From Candidatus Ligilactobacillus avistercoris (GTDB taxonomy: Bacteria; Bacillota; Bacilli; Lactobacillales; Lactobacillaceae), in the NCBI GenBank assembly GCA_019119415.1, contig DWXB01000014.1:59105-123104 (forward strand): 64,000 bases of DNA, in the 5' to 3' direction. The first letter of the stretch is position 1. Every line of letters begins with the position of its first letter. The notes beneath the pieces were generated by a model that was not told the DNA's origin, did no database searches, and saw nothing but the letters and a program-made list of their open reading frames with translations. A program made the translations under genes and the position numbers. Of this stretch, positions 25,673-34,939 are shown one piece after another.

Positions 25673-27385
25673 ATGAGTAAGGTTAAGATCATTCCACTTG
25701 GCGGTGTTCGCGAAAACGCTAAAAACATGTACGTTGTTGAGGTCGAAAATGAGCTCTTCATTTGCGACTGTGGGTTAAAGTATCCTGAAGGAGATTTGTT
25801 GGGAATTGACAGTGTTATTCCTGACTTCAGTTATTTGCGCGAAAACGCTCAGCGGATTGTAGGGGTCTTTTTGACGCACGGTCATGCTGACGCAATTGGG
25901 GCGTTACCGTACTTTGTAAGTGAGTTTAACGTTCCTGTTTTTGGGTCAGAGTTAACGATTGCCCTCGCTAAACTGTACTGCAAGGGCGTGGCTAAGGCGA
26001 AGAAATTTAACGATTTTCATGTTATTGATGATCAAACTGAGATTGATTTTAAGAACGCGACGGTGTCGTTCTTTCAAACAACGCATTCAATCCCAGAGTC
26101 GTTAGGAATTGCCATTAAAACTGACCAAGGGAACGTGGTTTACACTGGTGATTTTCGCTTTGACCAAGCAGCTGGAACGGGATATAAGACAAACTTTGCC
26201 CGGATTGCGGAAATCGGGGGCGAAGGGGTCCTTGCGCTCTTAAGTGATTCAGCAAATGCCGAGAATACTAAACCAACGCTGAATGAGCAGGAGGTTTATG
26301 AGCGTCTACGGGAACCATTCGAGTATCATAAGGGCCGAATCATTGTTGCCTCAATTTCATCAAATATTCTGCGGATCCAGCAGATTTTTAATGCGGCAGC
26401 TGCGAGCGAGCGGAAGGTTGTGTTGACCGGCCACCGGGTTGAGGAAATTATTCGAACAGTAATTAAGTGTGGGAAGTTACGATTGCCGGACGATGACCTA
26501 TTAATTAATGTCAATGAAATTGATAAGTATGACGACCAGCAACTTGTTATTTTAGAAACTGGTTTGTCAGGGGAACCACTGAAGTCGCTTCAACGAATGG
26601 CTCAGGGCAGAAATAAACGCATTGGGTTACACGAAGGGGACCTTGTTTTTATTACAACAACCCCGGCACATGCCGTAGAAACGATGTTGGCCCGTACCAA
26701 GGATATGATTTACCGGGCGGGGGCCGATGTGTTGGCATTAGCGGACGAGTATAACACTGCGGGGCACGCAACCCGTGCTGATTTACAATTATTAATGAAC
26801 CTGCTGAAGCCTAAGTATGTTTTCCCCGTTCAGGGAGAATACCGGTTATTGGCTGAAAACGCGCGGAGTGCGGTCGAAATCGGGATTCCAGAGGATCACG
26901 TGGCAATTCTTTCTCGCGGCGATGTAGCTGAGTATGAACGCGGGAAGTTTGTGGTGGCATCATCGGTTGAAGCAGGTGACACCATGATTGATGGCAGTGG
27001 CGTTGGCGACATTGGAAACATTGTTTTGCGGGACCGGAAAGTTTTGTCGGAGGACGGAATCTTTATTGCGGTGGTTACAATTGATCAAAAACACCGGCAA
27101 ATCATTGATTCTCCTCAGATTACGTCACGGGGATTCGTTTATGTTAAGGCAAGCAAAGAGTTGATTAATAAGAGCGTTGCGCTTGTTCGGCAGGTTGTTC
27201 AAGCTAACTTAGATAATAAGAACCTTGATTGGAGTCACCTTAAACAGGATATTCGTGAAAAATTAGGGCATTATCTTTACGAGCAGACCCACCGTCATCC
27301 GGTGATTTTACCGGTTATTATGGAGATCAACCAGCACCACGGACGGCGTCGGCGGAAAGATTCCCGTTCAGAGAAGGAAAATTAA
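25673..27385 (+). CDS. rnjB: Ribonuclease J2
   Basis: A 570-residue paralogue of RNase J1 with the same metallo-beta-lactamase/beta-CASP plan. The metal-binding signature reads HGHADA (69-74), lacking the last His of HGHEDH in the J1 copy of this window. The beta-CASP segment has GLSGEPLKSL for [10 protein letters not shown], and NTAGHATRAD replaces ASGHGGQEE. These losses agree with J2 being the weak or non-catalytic partner in the J1/J2 complex. A basic tail (HHGRRRRKDSRSEK) may bind RNA. AGGTGGAACC precedes the ATG. A terminator lies before the next gene. Confidence 0.94.
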   Translation: MSKVKIIPLGGVRENAKNMYVVEVENELFICDCGLKYPEGDLLGIDSVIPDFSYLRENAQRIVGVFLTHGHADAIGALPYFVSEFNVPVFGSELTIALAKLYCKGVAKAKKFNDFHVIDDQTEIDFKNATVSFFQTTHSIPESLGIAIKTDQGNVVYTGDFRFDQAAGTGYKTNFARIAEIGGEGVLALLSDSANAENTKPTLNEQEVYERLREPFEYHKGRIIVASISSNILRIQQIFNAAAASERKVVLTGHRVEEIIRTVIKCGKLRLPDDDLLINVNEIDKYDDQQLVILETGLSGEPLKSLQRMAQGRNKRIGLHEGDLVFITTTPAHAVETMLARTKDMIYRAGADVLALADEYNTAGHATRADLQLLMNLLKPKYVFPVQGEYRLLAENARSAVEIGIPEDHVAILSRGDVAEYERGKFVVASSVEAGDTMIDGSGVGDIGNIVLRDRKVLSEDGIFIAVVTIDQKHRQIIDSPQITSRGFVYVKASKELINKSVALVRQVVQANLDNKNLDWSHLKQDIREKLGHYLYEQTHRHPVILPVIMEINQHHGRRRRKDSRSEKEN

Positions 27386-27397
27386 CAAAGCAATTAG

Positions 27398-27450
27398 CAG
27401 GTTAGCTAGGCCATGATGTGAAAAAATGACAACGGCTATCCTGTTTTTTT
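27398..27450 (+). terminator. Terminator after rnjB
   Basis: CAGGTTAGCT (27398-27407) pairs with GGCTATCCTG (27434-27443), with one mismatch and a long loop. Seven T follow. Confidence 0.65.
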
Positions 27451-27465
27451 ATGGGGGGATTACTA

Positions 27466-28359
27466 ATGTCAGTGGATGACATGAAGGCGGGAATTCAAGC
27501 GCTAACCGAAGGGCGGTACCGAAAGGCGGTAGAACTGTTAACGGCTTGTTATCAAAAAAATGCTACTTTTCGGGTGAATTATCTTCTGACACAGGCACTC
27601 GCTAAAGCGGGCGATTATGTGGCAGCCTATGCAACTGCTAAGGATTATCCGCAGGAATATTTAGAAAATGACGATTACTTTGTTCAGTACATTGAGTGTG
27701 GTTGCCGGGCAGGGGCGGTGCTTGAAATTGCAATGTTGCTTACGGGAATTAGCCGATATTTGTCTGTTACCGAAAAAGAACGGTTTCGCGGCGTAATTGA
27801 GCAGGCGACGGTGCAGTATTGGAAGGACCAATCTGGGACGGTGACCCAGGTAATGAATCAATTAGCTCACTGTGGCGGAGAAGAGGTGCTAACCCAACGG
27901 CAACGGGTCAAGGCGTCCGCCGCGCTTGTTCCCCAACAGTTCGTGGAGGCTAGCCGGCTTCCGTTAATTGATCCGGCGGTTCATCCGCTTGTGCGGGCAA
28001 CCTTAATGGATGATTTACGGCGGTTAGCTGTTTCTCATCCAGTGATGATGCAACCGTTAATGGGTCCCCCTCAGGAAGTTGTTCCTGAGGAGCTTAAAGC
28101 ACTTGACGATATATCAGTTGTCCGCCATTATCGGAAAGAAATCGTTGGGTGTAGGAGTGAAGAACCACTCGCTCTTCGGTTACAACGGTATGCCGAGGTG
28201 CGGTTGAAGCTAATGGTTTTATATCCCTTTCAGGATGATGTAATTGACGACGTAGAACGGTGGCAATTAATTCTCCTGAATCAGCAGGACAAACTTTCAG
28301 CGTTAGAACAGGAGAAGGCCCACCTCTTGGAAAAAAACATTCAACAGTGGCGGGTATAG
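27466..28359 (+). CDS. TPR-like protein of unknown function upstream of tuf
   Basis: A 297-residue cytoplasmic protein. The N-terminal 120 residues look like helical TPR pairs (GIQALTEGRYRKAVELLTACY, LLTQALAKAGDYVAAYATA). The middle and C-terminal parts are helical, with charged residues and no catalytic motif, ending in a short coiled coil (LSALEQEKAHLLEKN). ATG 27466 follows a G-run (GGGGGG at 27453-27458) that serves as ribosome binding site. A TPR-containing gene between rnjB and tuf is, from memory, common in lactobacilli. Function not established. Confidence 0.75.
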   Translation: MSVDDMKAGIQALTEGRYRKAVELLTACYQKNATFRVNYLLTQALAKAGDYVAAYATAKDYPQEYLENDDYFVQYIECGCRAGAVLEIAMLLTGISRYLSVTEKERFRGVIEQATVQYWKDQSGTVTQVMNQLAHCGGEEVLTQRQRVKASAALVPQQFVEASRLPLIDPAVHPLVRATLMDDLRRLAVSHPVMMQPLMGPPQEVVPEELKALDDISVVRHYRKEIVGCRSEEPLALRLQRYAEVRLKLMVLYPFQDDVIDDVERWQLILLNQQDKLSALEQEKAHLLEKNIQQWRV

Positions 28360-28377
28360 AAAATTCGTGAGTAAGTA

Positions 28378-28406
28378 TTTACAAATAAAGGATGCCTCTA
28401 TATAAT
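28378..28406 (+). promoter_or_regulatory. First promoter of tuf
   Basis: TTTACA (28378-28383), a 17-bp spacer, TATAAT (28401-28406). It is close to consensus, as expected for a highly expressed gene. Confidence 0.8.
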
Positions 28407-28450
28407 CAACTACGGAATTCTTCTTGCGGAGGAGTGGGGCGGAGTTTTCG

Positions 28451-28478
28451 TTGCATTCTAAGTAGGAAGTAGTATAAT
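28451..28478 (+). promoter_or_regulatory. Second promoter of tuf
   Basis: TTGCAT (28451-28456), a 16-bp spacer, TATAAT (28473-28478), lying downstream of the first. Confidence 0.7.
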
Positions 28479-28543
28479 AAATACTAAAGTAATTATCGGC
28501 TTTTGCGCGGGTAATTCTTGTAAAATTACAGGAGGTTCGTATA

Positions 28544-29731
28544 ATGGCTAAAGAACATTACGAAAGAACAAAACCCCATGTAAACATCGGTACGATTGGC
28601 CACGTTGACCATGGGAAGACGACTTTGACGGCTGCAATCACGAAGGTACTGTCAGAAAAGGGTCTGGCTCAGGCTGAAGACTACGCTGACATCGATGCAG
28701 CTCCTGAAGAAAAGGAACGTGGTATCACGATCAACACCGCCCACGTTGAATACGAGACGGAAAAGCGGCACTACGCCCACATCGATGCCCCAGGGCACGC
28801 TGACTACGTTAAGAACATGATCACTGGTGCCGCTCAGATGGATGGCGCCATCCTGGTTGTTGCTGCTACTGATGGTCCAATGCCGCAGACGCGTGAACAC
28901 ATCCTGCTTGCTCGTCAGGTTGGTGTTGAATACATCGTTGTTTACCTCAACAAGACTGACTTAGTCGACGACGACGAACTGTTAGACTTAGTTGAAATGG
29001 AAGTTCGTGACCTTCTTAGCGAATATGACTTCCCTGGTGACGACATTCCGGTTATCCGTGGTTCAGCTCTGAAGGCCCTTGAGGGTGACGAGAAGGAACA
29101 GGAAACGATCATGAAGTTAATGGATACCATTGACGAGTACATTCCAACACCGGAACGTCCAACGGACAAGCCATTCTTAATGCCTGTTGAAGATGTCTTC
29201 ACGATTACTGGTCGTGGGACGGTTGCTTCAGGTCGTATCGACCGTGGGACCGTTAAGGTCGGTGACGAAGTTGAAATCATCGGTTTAACGGACAAGGTTC
29301 TTAAGACGACGATTACGGGTGTTGAAATGTTCCGGAAGACCCTTGATGTTGGGGAAGCCGGAGACAACATTGGTGCCCTTCTTCGTGGGATTGACCACGA
29401 CCAGGTTGAACGTGGACAGGTGCTTGCAGCTCCTGGTTCAATCCAGACACACACCAAGTTCAAGGGTGAAGTTTACGTGCTGACGAAGGAAGAAGGAGGT
29501 CGGCACACGCCGTTCTTCTCAAACTACCGTCCTCAGTTCTACTTCCACACGACGGACGTTACGGGTGTTATCGAACTGCCAGAAGGCGTAGAAATGGTTA
29601 TGCCTGGTGATAACGTTACGTTCAGTGTTGAACTGATCAAGCCTGTTGCCCTTGAAAAGGGAACGAAGTTTACGGTTCGTGAAGGTGGCCGGACTGTTGG
29701 TGCCGGTGTGGTTTCAGAAATCGTTGAATAA
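28544..29731 (+). CDS. tuf: Elongation factor Tu
   Basis: A 395-residue GTPase that delivers aminoacyl-tRNA to the ribosome. G1 is GHVDHGKTT (19-27), the switch region includes [16 protein letters not shown]3 is DAPGHADY and G4 is NKTD. Domains 2 and 3 are complete and end VSEIVE. AGGAGG is the ribosome binding site. Codon use is visibly biased to the preferred set compared with neighbours, as expected for strong expression. Two promoters precede it and a terminator follows. Confidence 0.99.
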   Translation: MAKEHYERTKPHVNIGTIGHVDHGKTTLTAAITKVLSEKGLAQAEDYADIDAAPEEKERGITINTAHVEYETEKRHYAHIDAPGHADYVKNMITGAAQMDGAILVVAATDGPMPQTREHILLARQVGVEYIVVYLNKTDLVDDDELLDLVEMEVRDLLSEYDFPGDDIPVIRGSALKALEGDEKEQETIMKLMDTIDEYIPTPERPTDKPFLMPVEDVFTITGRGTVASGRIDRGTVKVGDEVEIIGLTDKVLKTTITGVEMFRKTLDVGEAGDNIGALLRGIDHDQVERGQVLAAPGSIQTHTKFKGEVYVLTKEEGGRHTPFFSNYRPQFYFHTTDVTGVIELPEGVEMVMPGDNVTFSVELIKPVALEKGTKFTVREGGRTVGAGVVSEIVE

Positions 29732-29753
29732 TATTGGCTTAACGGCTATGAAA

Positions 29754-29786
29754 AGGGGTTGTGACTACGGTCACGACCTCTTTTTT
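29754..29786 (+). terminator. Terminator after tuf
   Basis: A 12-bp stem (29754-29765 with 29770-29781, G-T pairs, loop TACG) is followed by TTTTT. Confidence 0.9.
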
Positions 29787-29799
29787 ATTGTAGGAATCA

Positions 29800-29828
29800 T
29801 TTACTTTTTTTCGTGGGTACGGTAAACT
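29800..29828 (+). promoter_or_regulatory. Promoter of tig
   Basis: TTTACT (29800-29805), a 17-bp spacer, TAAACT (29823-29828). Confidence 0.6.
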
Positions 29829-29883
29829 GATTAAGTATGCAAGTAGCTTATTATTTGCGAATTAATTGCTCGGAGGTAGGACA

Positions 29884-31203
29884 ATGTCTGTTAAATGGGA
29901 AAAAGAAGACGGTACAAATAACGGGAAGTTAACTTTCGAAATTGCACCGGGAAAAATTAAGGAAGGGTTGGACATCGCGTTCAATCGTGTAAAGAAGAAT
30001 CTGAATGTGCCAGGTTTCCGGAAGGGCCGGGTGCCGCGGCAGATCTTTAACCGGATGTACGGTGAAGAAGCACTTTACCAGGATGCGCTCAATGCTTTAC
30101 TTCCAAATGCATATGCTGATGCTGTCCAGGAAGCCGGAATTAAGCCGGTTGCTCAGCCAGAAGTAAACATTGAATCAATGGAAAAGGACGCAGCGTGGGT
30201 TCTGAGCGCTAAGGTGACCGTTGAACCAGAGGTTGAACTTGGCCAGTACAAGAACCTGGAAGTTACCCCGCACCCAACCCGTGTTCTTAAAGCAGATGTT
30301 GAAGCCGAATTAGAGCGGCGGCGTCAACAGCAAGCGGAGCTCGTTTTAAAGGAAGACCAGCCTGCTGAAAAGGGTGACACCGTTGTGATTGATTTTGACG
30401 GTAAGGTTGACGGCGAATCGTTTGAAGGCGGCAAGGCAGACAACTACTCCCTTGAATTAGGTTCAAACACCTTTATCCCTGGCTTTGAAGACCAGTTAAT
30501 TGGTCACAAGGCCGGCGACAAGGTTGAAGTTAAGGTAACGTTCCCGGACGATTACCAGGCTAAGGATCTCCAAGGCAAGGACGCCGTCTTTGAAACGGAA
30601 ATCCACGAAGTTAAGGAGAAGGAATTACCAGAACTTGACGATGAGTTTGCCAAGGACGTTGATGAAGACGTTGATTCTCTTGAAGAATTAAAGGCAAAGA
30701 TCAAGGACGAGCTCAAGGAGCAGAAGGTTCAGGCTGCCCGGGAAGCTATCCAGGACGAAGCAATTGATGAAGCAGTTGCAAACGCCAAAATTGGTGACAT
30801 CCCAGAACAGATGATTGAGGATGACGTTCAGCGGCAAATGGACCAGTACTTCGCTGGAATGCAGCAGCAGGGTGTTACTCCGGACATGTACTTCAAGCTG
30901 ACGGGCACTTCCGAAGAAGAAATGCGCAAGAACCTGCGGGAAGGTGCCGAAAAGCGGGTTAAGACCAACCTTGTTCTGGAAGCAATCGTTGCTGAAGAAA
31001 AGATTGATCCGTCAGAAGACGAAATCAATGATGAGTTGAAGAGCCTTGCAGATCAGTACGACATGGACGTTAAGGCCGTTCGTTCTGCGCTTTCAGATGA
31101 CATGTTAAAGCATGATATTGCCATCCGGAAGGTTGTTGATGAAATCACGGACTCTGCTAAGCAGACTAAGAAGGAATCAAAGGACGACAAGAAGTCAAAG
31201 TAA
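29884..31203 (+). CDS. tig: Trigger factor
   Basis: This ribosome-bound chaperone meets nascent chains at the exit tunnel. In the 439-residue protein the ribosome-binding signature [16 protein letters not shown] lies near residues 44-60. The FKBP-type prolyl isomerase domain ([34 protein letters not shown]) is about 160-250, followed by the helical arms and a Lys/Asp-rich tail. ATG 29884 is chosen with GGAGGT upstream. It has its own promoter and terminator and precedes clpX, the common order. Confidence 0.97.
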   Translation: MSVKWEKEDGTNNGKLTFEIAPGKIKEGLDIAFNRVKKNLNVPGFRKGRVPRQIFNRMYGEEALYQDALNALLPNAYADAVQEAGIKPVAQPEVNIESMEKDAAWVLSAKVTVEPEVELGQYKNLEVTPHPTRVLKADVEAELERRRQQQAELVLKEDQPAEKGDTVVIDFDGKVDGESFEGGKADNYSLELGSNTFIPGFEDQLIGHKAGDKVEVKVTFPDDYQAKDLQGKDAVFETEIHEVKEKELPELDDEFAKDVDEDVDSLEELKAKIKDELKEQKVQAAREAIQDEAIDEAVANAKIGDIPEQMIEDDVQRQMDQYFAGMQQQGVTPDMYFKLTGTSEEEMRKNLREGAEKRVKTNLVLEAIVAEEKIDPSEDEINDELKSLADQYDMDVKAVRSALSDDMLKHDIAIRKVVDEITDSAKQTKKESKDDKKSK

Positions 31204-31229
31204 CCCTTTACGAGGAGCTTTGACGGTTG

Positions 31230-31265
31230 ACCCCGTAGAGGAATTAAGCCTTTACGGGGTTTTGT
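31230..31265 (+). terminator. Terminator after tig
   Basis: A 12-bp stem (31230-31241 with 31249-31260, one mismatch or G-T) is followed by TTTG. Confidence 0.8.
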
Positions 31266-31324
31266 GTATGAACGAAGAAATCAGTGAATGATGGGTTGTT
31301 CGGATAGCACCTAAAAGCCTTTTT

Positions 31325-31333
31325 TGCTAGAAT
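31325..31333 (+). promoter_or_regulatory. Extended -10 promoter of clpX
   Basis: TGCTAGAAT (TAGAAT at 31328-31333) lies 35 bases before the ATG. Confidence 0.55.
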
Positions 31334-31367
31334 AAAGGGGAAGTTTAACCAGGGGAGAGGTTTGTTG

Positions 31368-32639
31368 ATGCAAGAAGATAAGGAGAATACAAAGACAGTT
31401 GCGACCTGTTCTTTCTGTGGTAAGACCGAAGATCAGGTTGAAAGCATGATCTCTGGCCCGGGGGTTTTCATTTGTAATGAATGCGTTGCGCTTGCACAGG
31501 CAATTATTACGGATGAGCGAAAGGCCCAGACGAAGGAAGAGTTAGGGCGGATTCCAACGCCCCGGGAGATCGTTGCTTTCCTTGATCAGTACGTCATTGG
31601 TCAAACTGAAACGAAAAAGACCCTTGCAGTTGCTGTTTATAATCACTATAAGCGGATTAATGCGGCTCTGGATGCTGATGATAATGACACTGAACTCCAG
31701 AAGAGTAATATTTGTTTAGTAGGACCAACGGGTTCAGGAAAAACCTTTATGGCTCAAAACTTAGCGCGAATGTTAAACGTTCCGTTTGCAATTGCTGATG
31801 CAACGACTCTAACTGAGGCGGGGTATGTTGGGGAAGACGTTGAAAATATTCTACTGAAGCTTCTCCAGAACGCCGATTACGACGTTGAGCGCGCCCAACA
31901 CGGGATTATTTACATTGACGAAATTGATAAGATTGCGAAGAAGAGCGAGAACGTTTCGATTACGCGGGATGTATCGGGTGAAGGGGTCCAACAGGCTCTG
32001 TTAAAAATTCTGGAAGGAACCATCGCTAACGTTCCGCCGCAGGGAGGCCGGAAACACCCGCAGCAGGAATTTATCCAGGTAGATACAACCAACATCCTCT
32101 TTATTGTTGGGGGGGCGTTTGATGGCATTGAAACAATTGTCAAAAACCGGCTAGGAGATAAGACAATTGGGTTTGGAACGGACTCTAAGAATCAGCTGGA
32201 TGATTCCAAGAGCATTATGCAGCAGGTGATTCCGGAGGATCTCCTGAAATTTGGGTTGATTCCTGAATTTATTGGGCGGTTGCCAATTTTAACGGCCCTT
32301 GAAAAGTTAACGCAGGATGACTTAGTGCGGATCCTTAAGGAGCCAAAGAATGCGCTAGTCAAGCAGTACCAACGGTTGCTTGAACTTGACGGGGTTAAGT
32401 TGAAGTTTGATGATGACGCATTGCAGGAGATGGCCCACCAGGCAATTGAGCGGAACACCGGTGCCCGGGGATTACGGTCAATCATTGAAGCGACGATGCG
32501 GGACGTGATGTACGATATTCCAAGCCATGATGACATTACGCAGGTTACAATTACGCGGGACACTGTGCTTGGTAAAAAAGGCCCCGCAATTAAGCGGAAG
32601 AAAGAAAAAACAACAAGTAAAACCACAACGAAGGACTAG
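31368..32639 (+). CDS. clpX: ATP-dependent Clp protease ATP-binding subunit ClpX
   Basis: A 423-residue AAA+ unfoldase that feeds ClpP. The N-terminal zinc-binding domain has Cys14, Cys17, Cys36 and Cys39. Walker A is GPTGSGKT near residue 120, Walker B is IIYIDEIDK, the pore loop lies in the GYVGEDVEN region, and the ClpP-binding loop region includes [10 protein letters not shown], followed by sensor 2 [11 protein letters not shown] 31368 is preferred to upstream TTG codons, with AGGGGAGAGG before it. clpP is not in this window. gnd follows 12 bases later. Confidence 0.97.
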   Translation: MQEDKENTKTVATCSFCGKTEDQVESMISGPGVFICNECVALAQAIITDERKAQTKEELGRIPTPREIVAFLDQYVIGQTETKKTLAVAVYNHYKRINAALDADDNDTELQKSNICLVGPTGSGKTFMAQNLARMLNVPFAIADATTLTEAGYVGEDVENILLKLLQNADYDVERAQHGIIYIDEIDKIAKKSENVSITRDVSGEGVQQALLKILEGTIANVPPQGGRKHPQQEFIQVDTTNILFIVGGAFDGIETIVKNRLGDKTIGFGTDSKNQLDDSKSIMQQVIPEDLLKFGLIPEFIGRLPILTALEKLTQDDLVRILKEPKNALVKQYQRLLELDGVKLKFDDDALQEMAHQAIERNTGARGLRSIIEATMRDVMYDIPSHDDITQVTITRDTVLGKKGPAIKRKKEKTTSKTTTKD

Positions 32640-32651
32640 GAGGCCGTTTTA

Positions 32652-34076
32652 ATGGATAAACCACAAATTGGTGTTGTAGGAATGGCAGTGATGGGGAAGA
32701 ACCTCGCGCTTAACATTGAAGATAAGGGGTACACCGTTGCCGTATATGATTGGGACTCAAATTACACAAAGAAGGCAATGGCGGATCATCCGGATAAACG
32801 ATTTGTTCCAAGTTACTCAATCGAGGATTTTGTTAACTCACTCGAACGGCCGCGCAAGATTTTGATGATGGTTAAGGCGGGTGCGCCAACGGATTCCACC
32901 ATCCATAACCTGTTACCTTACCTGGATAAGGGGGACATTTTAATTGATGGGGGGAACACCTTCTTTAAGGATACGATCCGGCGGAACAAGGAACTGGATA
33001 ATTCTGGCATCAATTTTATCGGAATGGGAACTTCTGGTGGCCAAAAGGGCGCCCTTCATGGCCCTTCCCTGATGCCTGGTGGGCAGCGGGAAGCCTACGA
33101 CTTGGTTGCGCCAATTCTTAAGCAGATTGCTGCTAAGGCGGATGATGGTGAACCATGTGTTACGTATATTGGACCTAACGGGGCAGGGCACTACGTTAAG
33201 ATGGTGCACAACGGAATTGAGTACGGCGATATGGAATTAATCGCTGAAAGCTACAATATCATGCGGAACCTGTTAGGGATGAGTGTTGCGGAAATTGCTG
33301 ACGTCTTTAATGACTGGCGGGACTCAGAGCTTAATAGTTATCTGATTGATATTACGGCAAAGATTTTGATTTGTCCGGATGACTTAGATACTGGCAAGCC
33401 GGTGATTGACGTTATCTTAGACCGAGCAGGAAACAAGGGAACCGGCAAGTGGAGTTCCCAGAGTGCGCTGGAATTAGGGGTACCGCAGTCCTTAATCACT
33501 GAATCAGTTTACGCCCGGTACATTTCTGCAATGAAGGACGAACGGGTAACGGCAAGCAAGCAGCTTGCGGCTCCAGCCAAGTTTGATGTGAGTGGCCTAG
33601 ATAAGAAGCAGGTCATTGATCAGTTGCGGCAGGCGCTCTACTTCAGCAAGATTATGAGTTACGCGCAGGGCTTTGAACAAATTCGGGTTGCTTCGGAGCA
33701 CTATGACTGGAACATTAATTACGGCAATTTAGCGAAGATTTGGCGGAACGGTTGCATTATTCGGGCTCAGTTCCTCCAGAAGATTACCGATGCGTTTGCC
33801 CGCGATGCTCAGTTGAAAAACCTGTTGCTTGATCCGTACTTTACGAAGATCGCTGCTGATTACCAGCAGGCAGCCCGGAAGATTGCGACACTGGCTGTTC
33901 AAGCGGGAGTGCCGTGTCCGGGATACACAGCTGCAATTACGTACTATGACCAGTACCGGTCAGCAGTTCTCCCGGCCAACATGATTCAGGCGCAACGGGA
34001 CTACTTCGGGGCACACACGTACGAGCGGAACGATCGGGAAGGGACGTTCCATTACAAGTGGTACCACGAAGAGTAA
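32652..34076 (+). CDS. gnd: 6-phosphogluconate dehydrogenase (decarboxylating)
   Basis: This enzyme oxidises 6-phosphogluconate with NAD(P)+ to ribulose-5-phosphate and CO2. In heterofermentative lactobacilli it is part of the main phosphoketolase sugar route. The 474-residue protein starts with a Rossmann loop ([15 protein letters not shown]). It shows [10 protein letters not shown], the active-site region [34 protein letters not shown] (catalytic Lys and Asn) and a C-terminal [11 protein letters not shown] tail. AGGAGG precedes the ATG. The close spacing behind clpX suggests at least partial co-transcription. Confidence 0.97.
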   Translation: MDKPQIGVVGMAVMGKNLALNIEDKGYTVAVYDWDSNYTKKAMADHPDKRFVPSYSIEDFVNSLERPRKILMMVKAGAPTDSTIHNLLPYLDKGDILIDGGNTFFKDTIRRNKELDNSGINFIGMGTSGGQKGALHGPSLMPGGQREAYDLVAPILKQIAAKADDGEPCVTYIGPNGAGHYVKMVHNGIEYGDMELIAESYNIMRNLLGMSVAEIADVFNDWRDSELNSYLIDITAKILICPDDLDTGKPVIDVILDRAGNKGTGKWSSQSALELGVPQSLITESVYARYISAMKDERVTASKQLAAPAKFDVSGLDKKQVIDQLRQALYFSKIMSYAQGFEQIRVASEHYDWNINYGNLAKIWRNGCIIRAQFLQKITDAFARDAQLKNLLLDPYFTKIAADYQQAARKIATLAVQAGVPCPGYTAAITYYDQYRSAVLPANMIQAQRDYFGAHTYERNDREGTFHYKWYHEE

Positions 34077-34099
34077 TGGTATTTTCTTAGACTAATACA

Positions 34100-34155
34100 G
34101 GATCCTCCGCTTTGTTATCTCATCTGTCTTATAGGAGATAGCGGGCGGGGGATTT
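34100..34155 (+). terminator. Probable terminator after gnd
   Basis: GGATCCTCCGC (34100-34110) can pair imperfectly with the GCGGGCGGGGGAT stretch (34141-34153), with an inner ATCTC/GAGAT stem. ATTTGCTTATT follows. Confidence 0.5.
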
Positions 34156-34252
34156 GCTTATTAATGATGTTATGAATTTACTAATAACAATGGTAAAATA
34201 GGCGATGACAATGGATAATACGGGTTCATTGGAACCTAATAGGAGTGATAGA

Positions 34253-34939
34253 ATGAGCCGGATTTTAATTATTGAGGATGAAAAAAACCTTGCCCGGTTT
34301 GTTGAACTGGAACTACAACATGAAGGTTATGAAACGGCCGCATGTAAGAACGGGCGGGAAGGACTGGAGATGGCCCTAAATGAGGACTGGGACGCTATTT
34401 TACTTGACTTAATGCTCCCAGAATTAAACGGATTGGAAGTCTGCCGGCGGATTCGCCAGGTAAAGACGACCCCGATTATTATGATGACGGCCCGGGATTC
34501 AGTCATTGACCGCGTTTCAGGGTTGGACCATGGTGCGGATGACTACATTGTCAAGCCGTTTGCGATTGAAGAGCTGTTAGCACGGTTGCGGGCGGTTCTT
34601 CGGCGGGTCAAGCTGGAAAGTGCTCAAAACGAAAACCAGCAGACGTTAGTTAAGTTTAAGGACCTCACGATTGAAAAGGAGAACCGAATTGTACGGCGCG
34701 GGGATGAGGTCATCGAATTAACTAAGCGGGAATACGAACTGCTGCTCGTTTTGATGGAAAACGTCAACGTTGTTCTGGCACGGGATGTACTCCTACGGAA
34801 GGTATGGGGCTACGAAAGTCAGATTGAAACGAACGTTGTCGATGTTTATATTCGGTATCTCCGCAATAAGATTGACCGCCCGGGAGAGGATAGCTATATT
34901 CAGACTGTTCGGGGAACCGGATACGTAATGCGGTCGTAA
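34253..34939 (+). CDS. arlR: OmpR/PhoB-family response regulator, ArlR-like
   Basis: A 228-residue regulator. The receiver domain (1-120) has acidic residues in IIEDEKN, the phospho-acceptor Asp in ILLDLMLPELNG (about residue 52), and Lys in DDYIVKPF. The C-terminal winged helix (about 130-226) includes LTKREYELLLVLMENVN and TVRGTGYVMR. AGGAGTGATAG lies before ATG 34253. The stop shares a base with the start of the histidine kinase gene, so the pair is co-translated. The ArlR name is based on the partner kinase's close likeness to staphylococcal ArlS and on the overall plan; targets in this organism are unknown. Confidence 0.88.
   Translation: MSRILIIEDEKNLARFVELELQHEGYETAACKNGREGLEMALNEDWDAILLDLMLPELNGLEVCRRIRQVKTTPIIMMTARDSVIDRVSGLDHGADDYIVKPFAIEELLARLRAVLRRVKLESAQNENQQTLVKFKDLTIEKENRIVRRGDEVIELTKREYELLLVLMENVNVVLARDVLLRKVWGYESQIETNVVDVYIRYLRNKIDRPGEDSYIQTVRGTGYVMRS

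Noticed and set aside
28942..29463. Antisense open frame opposite tuf
   Set aside because: Composition is serine/arginine-rich, as produced by antisense of a codon-biased gene, with no ribosome binding site; tuf itself is certain.
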